The notes below the pieces were generated by a model. It was not told the DNA's origin and did no database searches. It worked only from the letters and a program-made list of their open reading frames with translations. Positions 47,040 through 55,713 of a DNA stretch of 64,000 bases are shown in pieces (positions within the stretch are counted from its first letter, which is position 1; each line of letters starts with the position of its first letter). Origin of the DNA: Spongiibacteraceae bacterium. Its GTDB lineage: Bacteria; Pseudomonadota; Gammaproteobacteria; Pseudomonadales; Dasaniaceae. Made by a program: the position numbers and the translations under genes. The stretch spans positions 124,001 to 188,000 of the forward strand of contig JANQLG010000023.1 in NCBI GenBank assembly GCA_028280715.1, in the 5' to 3' direction.

Positions 47040-48165
47040 ATTATCTAGCGCTCAACAACGTCGATCTCAAGATGGAGCTGCCCTGGTATTGGCATTGGTC
47101 ATTGTTGTATTGGTGACTATGCTGGCAAGTGGTTTGAGCAGTGATTTTTTGGTTGATATTAAGCGAGTGGAAAATCAACTTCACAGCCAACAGGCTCATG
47201 CTCTAATGCGCGGAGCAGAAGGTATTGCGCGCAGTGTTTTGCAATTGGATTTTTCTGCCAGTAAAGAGAAGGATCATATTAGTGAAGGGTGGTTAGATCA
47301 GAGGCAGGATTTCCCGACAGATTTTGGAATAATTAGTGGGACTGTTTGTGATTTGCAGGGGCGTTTTAATATTAATAATTTAGCTGCCAGTGCTGCTAAT
47401 AACCGAAATGACGGGCAACTCAGATATACAGAGAGTCAGGAAATATTTATTCGTTTATTACAGACACTGTCACTGGAGACGCCTATAGAGCAGCAACAGG
47501 CGGAAGATATTACTAATGCTGTGATTGACTGGGTAGATGGTAACAGTAATACACGATCGACTGGTGGAGCCGAAGATTTGTACTACTCAGAACTGGATTT
47601 ACCTTACCGGCCGGCAAACCGCAATTTTTACAGTGCCAGTGAGCTAAGGTGGGTAAAGGGTATTACTGCTGAGATATACCAGGCTTTGGAAAGGTACATA
47701 GTTGCCTTGCCTGAACCAACTGATATCAATGTGAATACAGCGAGCATTAATGTGTTACGTAGTTTCAATGAAAATGGGCAGCGACAACCACTCAGTGAAG
47801 CTGATGTGCAAAGCGTTATCAGTGAGCGAGATGGTGATTTGCCAACGTCAATTTCATTAGATTCGCCAGAAGCTTTAGAAACTTTGGCAAATATGAATTC
47901 AGGATTCGATAGTGTAGAAGATTTTGTGCAGTCATTTACTTTTACCGAGTTGCCAAAGCAGATTCTTGATGTGAAGAGCGATTATTTTTTGCTCGATACA
48001 CAGGCGTATTTTTTAGATAAAAATTTTCAACTAAGGAGCGTTTTGCATAGGGATACCGATGGCAAAGTAACTACCATAGCTCGTTCCAAAAACGGTTGGG
48101 TGGGTTGTAGTACGATAGATAATGAAATAGATAGCGTAATAGGTAGTGCAAGAGAAGCTAGTTAA
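47014..48165 (+). CDS. gspK: Tip pseudopilin GspK
   Basis: The large pseudopilin at the pilus tip, about 384 residues. The prepilin site QDG/AALVLALVIVVLVTML lacks the Glu at position 5, as is normal for GspK. A large globular domain follows with VCDLQGRFNINNLA, DWVDGNSNTRSTGGAEDLYY (substrate and calcium region) and INVNTASINVLRSF (helix-hairpin-helix-like). The GTG at 47014 is preferred because GGAGAGG lies six bases upstream; the TTG at 46999 is the alternative. Confidence 0.95.
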   Translation: MFSASYLHKLSSAQQRRSQDGAALVLALVIVVLVTMLASGLSSDFLVDIKRVENQLHSQQAHALMRGAEGIARSVLQLDFSASKEKDHISEGWLDQRQDFPTDFGIISGTVCDLQGRFNINNLAASAANNRNDGQLRYTESQEIFIRLLQTLSLETPIEQQQAEDITNAVIDWVDGNSNTRSTGGAEDLYYSELDLPYRPANRNFYSASELRWVKGITAEIYQALERYIVALPEPTDINVNTASINVLRSFNENGQRQPLSEADVQSVISERDGDLPTSISLDSPEALETLANMNSGFDSVEDFVQSFTFTELPKQILDVKSDYFLLDTQAYFLDKNFQLRSVLHRDTDGKVTTIARSKNGWVGCSTIDNEIDSVIGSAREAS

Positions 48166-48193
48166 TATCAACCTATAGAAAAATGAGAAGCAA

Positions 48194-49390
48194 GTGAGTA
48201 CCACAACACTAGTTAAACAAGCCGGCATAGGAAACTTTGAATGGCTGCGTCTGGATCAAAGGGCCGATTACACTGTCGGTGATGCCGAGCGCCTTGCCGA
48301 TTATTGCAAAGAGAATTCTTTGACCTTGGTAATTCCCGCAGAAGCTGTCAGCTTTAAACAGACAGCTTTTGAAGAACACGAACGCAAATTGCTTAGGCAG
48401 ACCTTACCCTTTTCACTGGAAGATGATTTGGTAGAGGATGTTGACGATTTGCACTTTGCCTTGGGTGAAACGGTTGATAATACCGTTAGTGTTGCGATAA
48501 CAGCTCGCGATAATCTCGAGACATGGCGAGCATTATTTGCCGAAGAGGAGTTGGCGGTTGAGGCCATAGTTTCAGAACTGCAGTTGTTGCCCTGGCAGGA
48601 AAATAGTTGGTGTTTATATATTGATGGAGATCGTTGGCTATTAAGATTTTCCGAGGTAGAAGGCTTTGCCATGGAAAAAAATATCGCAAAACTTGCCATG
48701 CAATTGTTACTTGATGAATCAGAGAACTTGCCCGAGCAGTTAATGGTATATGCCAAAGATCAGGACCAAACAACTATTACTGCGCAACTGCCGGAAATGT
48801 TAAAGGGTATTGTTGAATGGAAAGAGCAGGATTATTGGCAGATGTTATTGGCAGGTTACCAACAACCTGACACACACAAAATTAACTTATTGCAGGGCGA
48901 ATTTGCACTGGGTTTACCCTGGAAGAAGTGGTGGAAACACTGGCGTTTAGCGGCCGTAGTGCTTGCCTCTGCGGTGGTGCTTAATCTGTTATTTTCAGTG
49001 ATCACTCTTCAGGTACTTGATAATCGAAATCTTGCCCTGAGAACAGAAATAGAACAAGAGTACCGCAGCGTTGTGCCCAGGGGCGCAGTTATGGATCCGG
49101 TTCGGCAATTGCGTGGACGCATCGGTGATATGCAAGGTGGTAGTGGCCCAGCATTCGTCAATCTCTTTGCCGGTATTGCTAAAGCCCTTGTTCAAGTGGA
49201 AGGTTTAACTATCCAAAATATTAACTATACAGAAAGGCAATCTGAGCTACGTTTAACCATCATTGCAAATAGCTTTGATGATGTTGAAACAGCTCGATCA
49301 AATATTGAAAAGTTAGGTCTTACAGCCGAGCTTACCGGTACCAATGCCGATGGCGATAAAACCAGAGCGCGCCTGCGTGTTAGAGGCTAA
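48194..49390 (+). CDS. gspL: Type II secretion assembly protein GspL
   Basis: A 398-residue bitopic protein that recruits GspE. The cytoplasmic actin-like domain (residues ~1-240) has FEEHERKLLRQTLPFSLEDDL and LQLLPWQENSW. One membrane helix (LAAVVLASAVVLNLLFSVITL, ~253-275) leads to a periplasmic ferredoxin-like domain with GLTIQNINYTERQSELRLTI. The start is GTG. The stop lies two bases before gspM. Confidence 0.93.
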   Translation: MSTTTLVKQAGIGNFEWLRLDQRADYTVGDAERLADYCKENSLTLVIPAEAVSFKQTAFEEHERKLLRQTLPFSLEDDLVEDVDDLHFALGETVDNTVSVAITARDNLETWRALFAEEELAVEAIVSELQLLPWQENSWCLYIDGDRWLLRFSEVEGFAMEKNIAKLAMQLLLDESENLPEQLMVYAKDQDQTTITAQLPEMLKGIVEWKEQDYWQMLLAGYQQPDTHKINLLQGEFALGLPWKKWWKHWRLAAVVLASAVVLNLLFSVITLQVLDNRNLALRTEIEQEYRSVVPRGAVMDPVRQLRGRIGDMQGGSGPAFVNLFAGIAKALVQVEGLTIQNINYTERQSELRLTIIANSFDDVETARSNIEKLGLTAELTGTNADGDKTRARLRVRG

Positions 49391-49392
49391 TA

Positions 49393-49872
49393 ATGAAGGA
49401 ATGGTTTAATAATTTAAAACAACGTGAGCAGCTAATCGTGTTGACTGGTAGTGTGGTCGTCGCTGTTTATTTGTTGTTTGTTTTATTGTGGCGGCCGATG
49501 GCCAGTTCGATAGATACGTTGCATCGACAAAATAAAGCTGCAGAAGATACCCTGGCAGAAGTAAAACAATTAGTAGTGACCTTATCTTCTTTAAATGCTG
49601 GTGGCGCATCTCAGCAAAGTGGTTCCGGTGAAAGTTTAACGCGTGTTATCGACAACTCAATAAAAAATAATTCGCTGACGATGAGCCGTTTTCAGCCATC
49701 ATCATCAGGTGACGTTCAGGTCCGCTTCGAAAATTCTTCCTTTAACAATATCCTGGCTTGGTTACATGATATTGAAATTAATCATGGTGTTGTTGTCAAA
49801 GATTTATCAATTAGTCCAGGCTCTGGTAGTGGCATTGTTAATGTCTCGGTCAGATTGAGAAAGAGTAGTTAG
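49393..49872 (+). CDS. gspM: Type II secretion protein GspM
   Basis: A 159-residue inner-membrane partner of GspL. A short basic N-terminus (KEWFNNLKQREQLIVL) precedes one membrane helix (TGSVVVAVYLLFVLLWRPM). The periplasmic part contains a family-type coiled segment (LHRQNKAAEDTLAEVKQL) and a ferredoxin-like end with VVVKDLSISPGSGSG. AGAGG lies before the start. The next gene, gspN, begins 62 bases later. Confidence 0.93.
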   Translation: MKEWFNNLKQREQLIVLTGSVVVAVYLLFVLLWRPMASSIDTLHRQNKAAEDTLAEVKQLVVTLSSLNAGGASQQSGSGESLTRVIDNSIKNNSLTMSRFQPSSSGDVQVRFENSSFNNILAWLHDIEINHGVVVKDLSISPGSGSGIVNVSVRLRKSS

Positions 49873-49934
49873 ATGACCAACTGTTTTGATAACAGTTTTC
49901 AGACACAAAGGCTTACAGCACAAAGGCTCATCGT

Positions 49935-50717
49935 ATGAAGTGGTTTTTTGCTACCTTGCTGGGGCTGTTAATCGTGTTGGTTGTAGTGTTTTTTAATATC
50001 CCTGCCTCCGTATTACCCAAGGTTTTAGATGAAGCCGAAGTACGAGGTTTACTGGATACCAGGGTTGCAAAGCTGACTTTGGGCGAGACCAGTGGCACTT
50101 TGTGGAATGGCAGCTCTGATCAGACTACCTTGGAAGTTGATCAAGCTGTGCTGAATTTAGGCGAGTTGAGTTGGGAGCTGGATTGGCGGTCGCTAATCGA
50201 TCAGCAGCCTAAACTAATGCTAAAGGCGCAATCTAACGACCTCAATGTTCATGGCAATGTCATGGTCAATCAACAAATGGAAGTTACTGTGCATGCTGTG
50301 GAAGGTCGACTGCCCATCGCGTTGCTGGAACCCTGGTTTCCCATGTTAGTACAAGGGGACATTGCCTTTATTATTGATCATATGGTGGTTGATATCGTAG
50401 GCCAGATACAGGCATTGGATGGTGTGTTGAATTTAGAGTATGTAGATTGGTTAGGTGGTGATAATGTCATGCCATTGGGCAGTTATATAGCGCAGATGTC
50501 ATTGGCTGATAATAAAGATGTCTATATCGATCTTTATGACCTTGGAGCTACTTTAGGTATTACGGGTTTCTTCCGATTTAATCCTTCAGGTTATCACTTC
50601 AATGCATTGCTAGAGCCGAGACAGGGGCTGGCTCCTGAAGTGGCGCAGTCAATTACCTGGCTGGGGAAAAAGGATGCACAGGGTAATGTTCAAATTAATC
50701 AGCGTGGCAGGTTTTAG
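49935..50717 (+). CDS. gspN: Type II secretion protein GspN
   Basis: A 260-residue bitopic protein with an N-terminal helix (FFATLLGLLIVLVVVFFNIP) and a periplasmic domain. GspN-type features are the early LTLGETSGTLWNGSSDQ, the mid MLVQGDIAFIID, and the late YHFNALLEPRQGLAPEVAQSI. GspN is present only in some systems and is not always essential. It ends the gsp cluster; the apbE frame begins within its 3' end, so the two may be co-translated. Confidence 0.9.
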   Translation: MKWFFATLLGLLIVLVVVFFNIPASVLPKVLDEAEVRGLLDTRVAKLTLGETSGTLWNGSSDQTTLEVDQAVLNLGELSWELDWRSLIDQQPKLMLKAQSNDLNVHGNVMVNQQMEVTVHAVEGRLPIALLEPWFPMLVQGDIAFIIDHMVVDIVGQIQALDGVLNLEYVDWLGGDNVMPLGSYIAQMSLADNKDVYIDLYDLGATLGITGFFRFNPSGYHFNALLEPRQGLAPEVAQSITWLGKKDAQGNVQINQRGRF

Positions 50718-51735
50718 ACTGTTGAGCGGCAAATTTTGTGAAGTGAGAATTACTGCCTTGCGCTTTTTCTGTTACTTGCTCACGGCTTTTTTTCTTCCTT
50801 TAGCGCCAGCTTCTGCTGAATGGCATGAGCGGCACCAGCCCATTATGGGTACACGCGTATCTGTAGAATTTTGGCATGATAACGCTGATCAGGCTGATCA
50901 ATTGGCTGCCGCAGTATTTTCCGATATGCGTAGTATTGAAGCGCAATTGAGCCCATATATTGAATCCAGTGAGCTCTCTACAGTTAATCAGCAGGCCCAC
51001 CAATCTTCAGTGGTGATTGAGCAGAATTTTTTTCAATTGTTGGAAAAGAGCCTGTATTTTTCCCGTATTAGCGATGGAGCTTTCGACATTAGTTTTGCCT
51101 CCGTCGGGCGCTTTTATGATTATAGAAAGGAGGTAGCGCCTTCGGATGTACAATTAGAGGAAAATCTGCCAGCAATCAATTATCAATTAATTCAATTGAA
51201 TAAAGAGAAATCGTCGATACGCTTTTTACATCCACAGTTAAAAATTGATTTGGGCGGTATTGCCAAGGGTTATGCTGTGGATCGGGCTGTTGATCTATTG
51301 AAAGAGGCGGGGGTGCAATCGGCGATTGTTTCAGCCGGTGGTGATAGCCGCATTTTAGGCGATCGACAGGGAACGCCGTGGATGATAGGCGTTCGACATC
51401 CTAGGGAAGAGGGTGAATACGTGGTGAGAATTCCTTTATCCAATACTGCAATTTCAACATCAGGTGACTACGAGCGTTTTTATCTCGATGGTGAAACGCG
51501 TATTCATCATATTTTGGACCCGAAAAGTGGCAAGTCAGCTTCAGAGGTACAGAGTGTCAGCGTCATGTCGAATATGGCAGTCGATACGGATGCTTTGTCG
51601 ACGACAGTTTTTGTGATGGGTGTATCGCCTGGGCTTAAGTTGATTAATTCGCTATCCGGTGTGGACGCTATTATCATCGATGGTGATGGCAAGCTGCATT
51701 ACTCGGATGGCTTATTAAGGGCTGAGTCACAGTAG
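50674..51735 (+). CDS. apbE: FAD:protein FMN transferase ApbE
   Basis: Attaches FMN covalently, from FAD, to Ser/Thr of exported redox proteins. The frame is open from an ATG inside gspN. The more natural start is the GTG at 50743, giving the signal peptide LRFFCYLLTAFFLPLAPASA. ApbE signatures: PIMGTRVSVEFW near residue 58, IDLGGIAKGYAVDRAVDLL near 193, SAGGDSRILG, and a final metal-binding region ISTSGDYERFY with IHHILDPKSG and DALSTTVFVMG. Its likely target is the nearby DUF3570 protein, which carries flavinylation-like motifs, but other substrates are possible. Confidence 0.95.
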   Translation: MHRVMFKLISVAGFRLLSGKFCEVRITALRFFCYLLTAFFLPLAPASAEWHERHQPIMGTRVSVEFWHDNADQADQLAAAVFSDMRSIEAQLSPYIESSELSTVNQQAHQSSVVIEQNFFQLLEKSLYFSRISDGAFDISFASVGRFYDYRKEVAPSDVQLEENLPAINYQLIQLNKEKSSIRFLHPQLKIDLGGIAKGYAVDRAVDLLKEAGVQSAIVSAGGDSRILGDRQGTPWMIGVRHPREEGEYVVRIPLSNTAISTSGDYERFYLDGETRIHHILDPKSGKSASEVQSVSVMSNMAVDTDALSTTVFVMGVSPGLKLINSLSGVDAIIIDGDGKLHYSDGLLRAESQ

Positions 51736-51837
51736 TTTCTGTGATAGACTCCCAGCTTCCATGTGATGGGTTGACACGTAATTGTCACCTTAATGCAGTA
51801 GAGTCTATAACCTGTTATCCAGGTTGCGAATAGTGCT

Positions 51838-52302
51838 ATGAAATTCAAATCCCCTGTTTTTGCTGTGCTGTCTCTTATTTTGGTGGGTTGTGTCAGTACC
51901 TCTACCCAGGACAAGCAAATCTCTCAAACACCGTCCAAACAGTATTGTGACGAATACGTTGGTTATTTCATGTGTGTGCAGGATACCGATGAAGATGGAG
52001 CGGTTGATCTGATGTATTTTACTGACACCATGGATATTTTTATGATTAAGTCTGCATACAATGGACGTGAATATGCCGGTTTAATTTATCATCCCTGTGT
52101 ACAGCTCATGGATCAGGCCATGGAGAATATCAGTTCAGAGCTGTTGTATGTCAATGATCAAACGTCTTCCATTCGGAAAACCGCTATTCGATCTCGCCTG
52201 ATGATGAATTACATGCGCTACTACACCAAAATCAACACCTGTCATAACCCTGAATTGGCAGAAGGTGACGATTTTGGTGATGAGGATTTTGAAGATTTGT
52301 AA
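51838..52302 (+). CDS. Small Cys-containing lipoprotein, unrecognised
   Basis: A 154-residue predicted lipoprotein. The signal SLILVGC puts the lipidated Cys at 18. The mature part has four further Cys (YCDEYVGYFMC, HPCVQ, NTCHNPE), which may form two disulfides. An acidic EF-hand-like loop DTDEDGAVDL may bind calcium. The end is very acidic (GDDFGDEDFEDL). No family was recognised. It lies between apbE and the convergent DUF3570 gene, in the redox region. Confidence 0.75.
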   Translation: MKFKSPVFAVLSLILVGCVSTSTQDKQISQTPSKQYCDEYVGYFMCVQDTDEDGAVDLMYFTDTMDIFMIKSAYNGREYAGLIYHPCVQLMDQAMENISSELLYVNDQTSSIRKTAIRSRLMMNYMRYYTKINTCHNPELAEGDDFGDEDFEDL

Positions 52303-52314
52303 ATGCTTACCCAA

Positions 52315-53454
52315 TTAATACCAAATTGAAAAGAAAAACCGAATCACATCAGCTTCAAAACTATAGAGCGGCTCTTCTCCAGGTACTGCAGCTGACTCAG
52401 TCAGGTCAGTAAAATTATCATAATCAAACTGGATGTAATCATATTGCAGGGTGATAGCGCTTTTCTCGATCAAATCGCCACTGCCAATTTTGAACTCATA
52501 ACTGATGCCGAGACCAATAGTTTGTGATGACATGTCACTGAGTTCTTTGTCTCTGGCGCGAAAATCCTTTTCATCCTGTGACTGGAAAGCATGTAGATCG
52601 CTGTAAAAGAAAGCGCTTTCCTGCTGGTATTGGCGATACGTAAAATCTAAAATCCAGTGCTCACCAATGGGGTGCGTATATTCCAGCGTAATAGTTTGTG
52701 CTTCGATATCCCAATCATCGGTGAAGTGGCGATAATTAACACCAATCGCAGCGCGGTAGGGCAAATAATACTTCGCTCCTAATGCCGCGGCATCACTAGT
52801 ACGAGTTCTCGGATAAACTTCTGTTTCGGTGATGTAATTGGTGGCATCGTTTGGATCGATAAAACGATAACTACGGTAAGGGTTGTTTAGATAACCTTCT
52901 TCAGTAATCGCTTCGTAGTTTAGCGTTAATAATAAATTAGGTGTTGTGACCTGGCTGATGCCAAAACGGAAACTTTGACGGTCCACTTCATCCTCAAGCG
53001 CGTCGTTGCCGTTCTGCATGACTGTGTCAGAACCTGAAGCATAACTCATGGTGATGGTGAGCAAATCACCGAAGAAATCCTGGCTGATACCAAAGAACAT
53101 GGTTTCAGCTTCATAATCATTTTCACTACTATTGGTATAACCAGCACTGAGAATCGCTTTATCGTAGAGATAATCTGCGCCTACACTGTACTCGGTTCTT
53201 TCCTCGGTATATTCACTGGCGCCTGAAGCTTCTACATCAATCGATGCGCTGGTGACACTATCGACATAGTAATTCCCGCTGAATGAAACCGTATTGGCAA
53301 TATCCTTTCTTATCAATAACGATGGCCCATCAATTTTTACGCCGCCGCCCTCATAGCTGTGATACATCAGGTCGGTACGGTCCTCTGGTAAAACCGCTGC
53401 TAATACATTGACGGGTAAAATGGCTAATAGAAAAACGAAGATCTGTTTGTGCAT
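52315..53454 (-). CDS. DUF3570 outer-membrane barrel protein, possible ApbE flavinylation target
   Basis: A signal peptide (IFVFLLAILPVNVLAA) precedes about 355 residues of alternating beta strands ending in FFFSIWY, a typical barrel terminus with aromatic last residue. The N-terminal mature block DLMYHSYEGGGVKIDGPSLLIRK and then YYVDSVTSASIDVEASGAS fit DUF3570. The latter has D-x-x-T-S-A-S and S-G-A-S, close to the ApbE target D-x-x-(S/T)-G-A-(S/T). I chose the ATG at 53454; a GTG nine bases upstream is the alternative. It is last in a six-gene minus-strand unit. Confidence 0.8.
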   Translation of the reverse strand: MHKQIFVFLLAILPVNVLAAVLPEDRTDLMYHSYEGGGVKIDGPSLLIRKDIANTVSFSGNYYVDSVTSASIDVEASGASEYTEERTEYSVGADYLYDKAILSAGYTNSSENDYEAETMFFGISQDFFGDLLTITMSYASGSDTVMQNGNDALEDEVDRQSFRFGISQVTTPNLLLTLNYEAITEEGYLNNPYRSYRFIDPNDATNYITETEVYPRTRTSDAAALGAKYYLPYRAAIGVNYRHFTDDWDIEAQTITLEYTHPIGEHWILDFTYRQYQQESAFFYSDLHAFQSQDEKDFRARDKELSDMSSQTIGLGISYEFKIGSGDLIEKSAITLQYDYIQFDYDNFTDLTESAAVPGEEPLYSFEADVIRFFFSIWY

Positions 53455-53500
53455 GCAGGTCACTATTTATTCTTTAAAACACAATTTCTTGTATTGATCT

Positions 53501-53728
53501 TCAGTTACAGCCGCAGCCGCCGCCACCGCCGCCTTCGGCACCCTTGGCGCCTTCACGTGCCTGATAAACGTGATGCATATAGTTACTTGATACCGGGTCG
53601 CGACTTAAGCTCATGATCGGATCAGCTATGTTTTGGCGTTCGTAGGGTTTTACCCAGGGCTCAATTGTGCAGGCCGAGCAAAGTGATACTAACCCGATAG
53701 TGATTATAAGCTGAGGGAGTTTAGTCAT
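53501..53728 (-). CDS. DUF4266 lipoprotein with Gly-rich CGCN tail
   Basis: A 75-residue predicted lipoprotein: signal LIITIGLVSLCSAC, with lipidated Cys20. Then comes the DUF4266 block EPWVKPYERQNIADPIMSLSRDP, a possible binding helix YMHHVYQAREGAKGAEG, and an end of six Gly followed by CGCN. The tail is conspicuous and looks like a metal- or cofactor-binding peptide, or a site for chemical modification. DUF4266 and DUF3570 commonly sit together, as they do here. It starts 3 bases after the TlpA-type thioredoxin, so they are translationally close. Function is unknown. Confidence 0.85.
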   Translation of the reverse strand: MTKLPQLIITIGLVSLCSACTIEPWVKPYERQNIADPIMSLSRDPVSSNYMHHVYQAREGAKGAEGGGGGGCGCN

Positions 53729-53731
53729 TTT

Positions 53732-54217
53732 TTACTCCCGAATTAATTGCTTAACATGCTGAGCATATAAGTCTTCATAGCCTGGCTTATAACCACGGTG
53801 ATGAAAACGCATATTGCCATCGCGGTCGACAATCACGGTCGTTGGCATAGCATCAACATTATATTGTTTGCTGACATCGCCGCTGGCATCGTAAAGCACG
53901 GGGAAGGTGACGGGGATATCTTTCAGGATTTTGTCAGCCTTGGCTGAATCCTTATCGACATTTACGCCTAATACAGTGAAGCCGAGCTTGCTGTATTTGC
54001 TGTGCATATCATCCAGTAATGGCATTTCCTGACGACAGGGGCCACACCAGGATGCCCAAAAATTGATGAGTACAACTTGTCCACGCAGCTCGCCCAGGCG
54101 CATATTACTGCCTGCTTTACTTTTCAGTGTGAAATCGGGAGCTGGGCCTTCAATATCTGAGGCTGCGAAGCTCATTTGGCTAAAAACGAGGGCAATGATG
54201 GATAACACTAATTTCAT
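53732..54217 (-). CDS. TlpA-type periplasmic thioredoxin
   Basis: A 161-residue exported thiol-disulfide protein. A signal peptide (LVLSIIALVFSQMSFAAS) precedes a thioredoxin fold with the active site WASWCGPCRQEMP near residue 57. A cis-Pro lies in DAMPTTVIVDRDG. TlpA/ResA-type proteins reduce Cys of apocytochromes or metal sites in the periplasm. With heme proteins and a Cys-tailed lipoprotein next to it, it may keep their thiols reduced. The order and spacing place it in the minus-strand unit. Confidence 0.93.
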   Translation of the reverse strand: MKLVLSIIALVFSQMSFAASDIEGPAPDFTLKSKAGSNMRLGELRGQVVLINFWASWCGPCRQEMPLLDDMHSKYSKLGFTVLGVNVDKDSAKADKILKDIPVTFPVLYDASGDVSKQYNVDAMPTTVIVDRDGNMRFHHRGYKPGYEDLYAQHVKQLIRE

Positions 54218-54258
54218 AATATGGACTCCGGTTTACATTTTTCCAGCATAGCAGTTAA

Positions 54259-54891
54259 CTAGAAAAACACTGTGATGCCTGTAGTAAATTCAATATTGTG
54301 GGTAGTTTGATCCTCGCCAAAGGTGTCGCGATCAAAAACGTGGTCACGCACATCAATATGCCAGGCAAAGTAGTCAGTCAGTAACAGTCTAAAGCCGGCA
54401 CCAAGATTGACGGTAAACCAGCTGTCACCGGCAAACTCTGTACTGCCAACACCACCAATCAAATACACCTGTGAATTAAAGGTATAACGATCCCAGATAA
54501 AAATTTCACCGGGCAACATGTTCCAACCGACAGAAAGGTTGTAGTAGGTATAATCCCGGTCTTCATCATTAAGCAGGGGAGAGCCACCGCTTAATTTTTC
54601 AAAGCTGGTTAAATCACCCTGTGCCATACCATAGGCAGCTTCGAAGAAAAAATCTTCGGTGATGTGGTAGGCAGCTTTAACACCGTACACTTCGCTGCTA
54701 GAGAAATCTTCGATACTGATAAAACCTGCAAAAACGCCAATTTCAAAATCTTCAGTATCAATGGAGTCGGCAGTAATTTCTCTGCGATCCAGTTCTGGCT
54801 CAATAACCGGTGTATTTTCATCCTGAGCATACGCGTTGGCACAGGCGTATAAACAGGGTATTAAAAGAAAGCGCTTAGTCCAATTTTCCAT
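54259..54891 (-). CDS. Outer-membrane beta-barrel domain protein
   Basis: A 210-residue protein with signal peptide (LLIPCLYACANAYA) and an acidic linker of about 25 residues. An eight-strand-like barrel domain follows, with FEIGVFAGFISIEDFSSSEVYGVKAAY and a final THNIEFTTGITVFF. The pattern matches the outer-membrane barrel family found near myxobacterial and proteobacterial secreted cytochromes (TIGR04565-like). Its start lies inside the end of the upstream SH3-barrel gene, overlapping 31 bases, so the pair is probably coupled. Confidence 0.75.
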   Translation of the reverse strand: MENWTKRFLLIPCLYACANAYAQDENTPVIEPELDRREITADSIDTEDFEIGVFAGFISIEDFSSSEVYGVKAAYHITEDFFFEAAYGMAQGDLTSFEKLSGGSPLLNDEDRDYTYYNLSVGWNMLPGEIFIWDRYTFNSQVYLIGGVGSTEFAGDSWFTVNLGAGFRLLLTDYFAWHIDVRDHVFDRDTFGEDQTTHNIEFTTGITVFF

Positions 54892-55655
54892 TCTTCTACT
54901 TCTATATCGTCATCACGGTTAGTCAAAATAGTGTGTTGTTTGTATTGCACTCTAACTAAAAAACGGCTGCTTAAGTAAACTCTTATACCTGCACCTACCA
55001 CTAATACATCATCTTCTCTGTCTTCAGTTTGTACTATGGTAGACCGTGGATCGGTTTTTCGCACACCGCCACCCAAAGTAAAAAAGGGTGAATATCGCGT
55101 ATCGGGAAAAGGTTGGTGTACCAGATTTAAAGTCGCGCTTTGTCCCGATGAAAAACTGCCGAAATTTTCAGATAACTCAACCTCCAGCGAAAGATTACGG
55201 GTAAAGTGAAAACCTGTATAACCCGAAATCACATCACTGCCGCCAAAATCTCCGAGCATAATGCCCATTTCCCACCGGCGATCGGAAAAATTTTCTAACT
55301 GCGGAAAATTCAAGGCCAATGGCTGGCCATATTCATCCTCAGCTTTAGCGATACTACTGACACGAACCCAGCCCTCTTTGGTATTACTGCCAGGGATAGG
55401 GTTGCCGTCACGGTCTACATCCATTGGCCCACGTGGCATGGTGCGAACCTTAATCCAGCTGGTACGTTGCTTTAACAGCTCAACCTTTTCACCGCGCTCC
55501 GCAACATAAAACACTGGGTAGCCACGGCCCGGACCCGTGTGCATCTCAACAAAGGCCTCGGCAATAACGGCTACCGGTGGATTATCGTCCGCATAAAGGC
55601 CTGAAGAAAATAGCAGCAATACCAACAGCCAAAAACGTGTTAAATAATGCGTCAT
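54861..55655 (-). CDS. SH3-domain plus outer-membrane barrel protein
   Basis: A 264-residue protein. After the signal peptide (LLVLLLFSSGLYA) comes a bacterial SH3-like domain at about residues 25-105 (MHTGPGRGYPVFYVAERGEKVELL, WIKVRT, GWVRVSS). A barrel domain follows from ~125, with WEMGIMLGDFGGSDVISGY and a final IEVEEWKIGLSAFF. The SH3 part likely binds peptidoglycan or a partner on the periplasmic side. Both barrel genes end in the same style (ITVFF and LSAFF), suggesting relation by duplication. It is 58 bases after the HzsA-like gene. Confidence 0.8.
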   Translation of the reverse strand: MTHYLTRFWLLVLLLFSSGLYADDNPPVAVIAEAFVEMHTGPGRGYPVFYVAERGEKVELLKQRTSWIKVRTMPRGPMDVDRDGNPIPGSNTKEGWVRVSSIAKAEDEYGQPLALNFPQLENFSDRRWEMGIMLGDFGGSDVISGYTGFHFTRNLSLEVELSENFGSFSSGQSATLNLVHQPFPDTRYSPFFTLGGGVRKTDPRSTIVQTEDREDDVLVVGAGIRVYLSSRFLVRVQYKQHTILTNRDDDIEVEEWKIGLSAFF

Positions 55656-55713
55656 TAGAAATTATGTTCTCAGCTGTTTCCCAGTGGTCGAAAATTGTTA
55701 TTAACTATAGTCG

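Noticed and set aside
48301-48756. Minus-strand frame of 151 codons opposite gspL
   Set aside because: Ser-rich antisense artefact of a well-supported gene.
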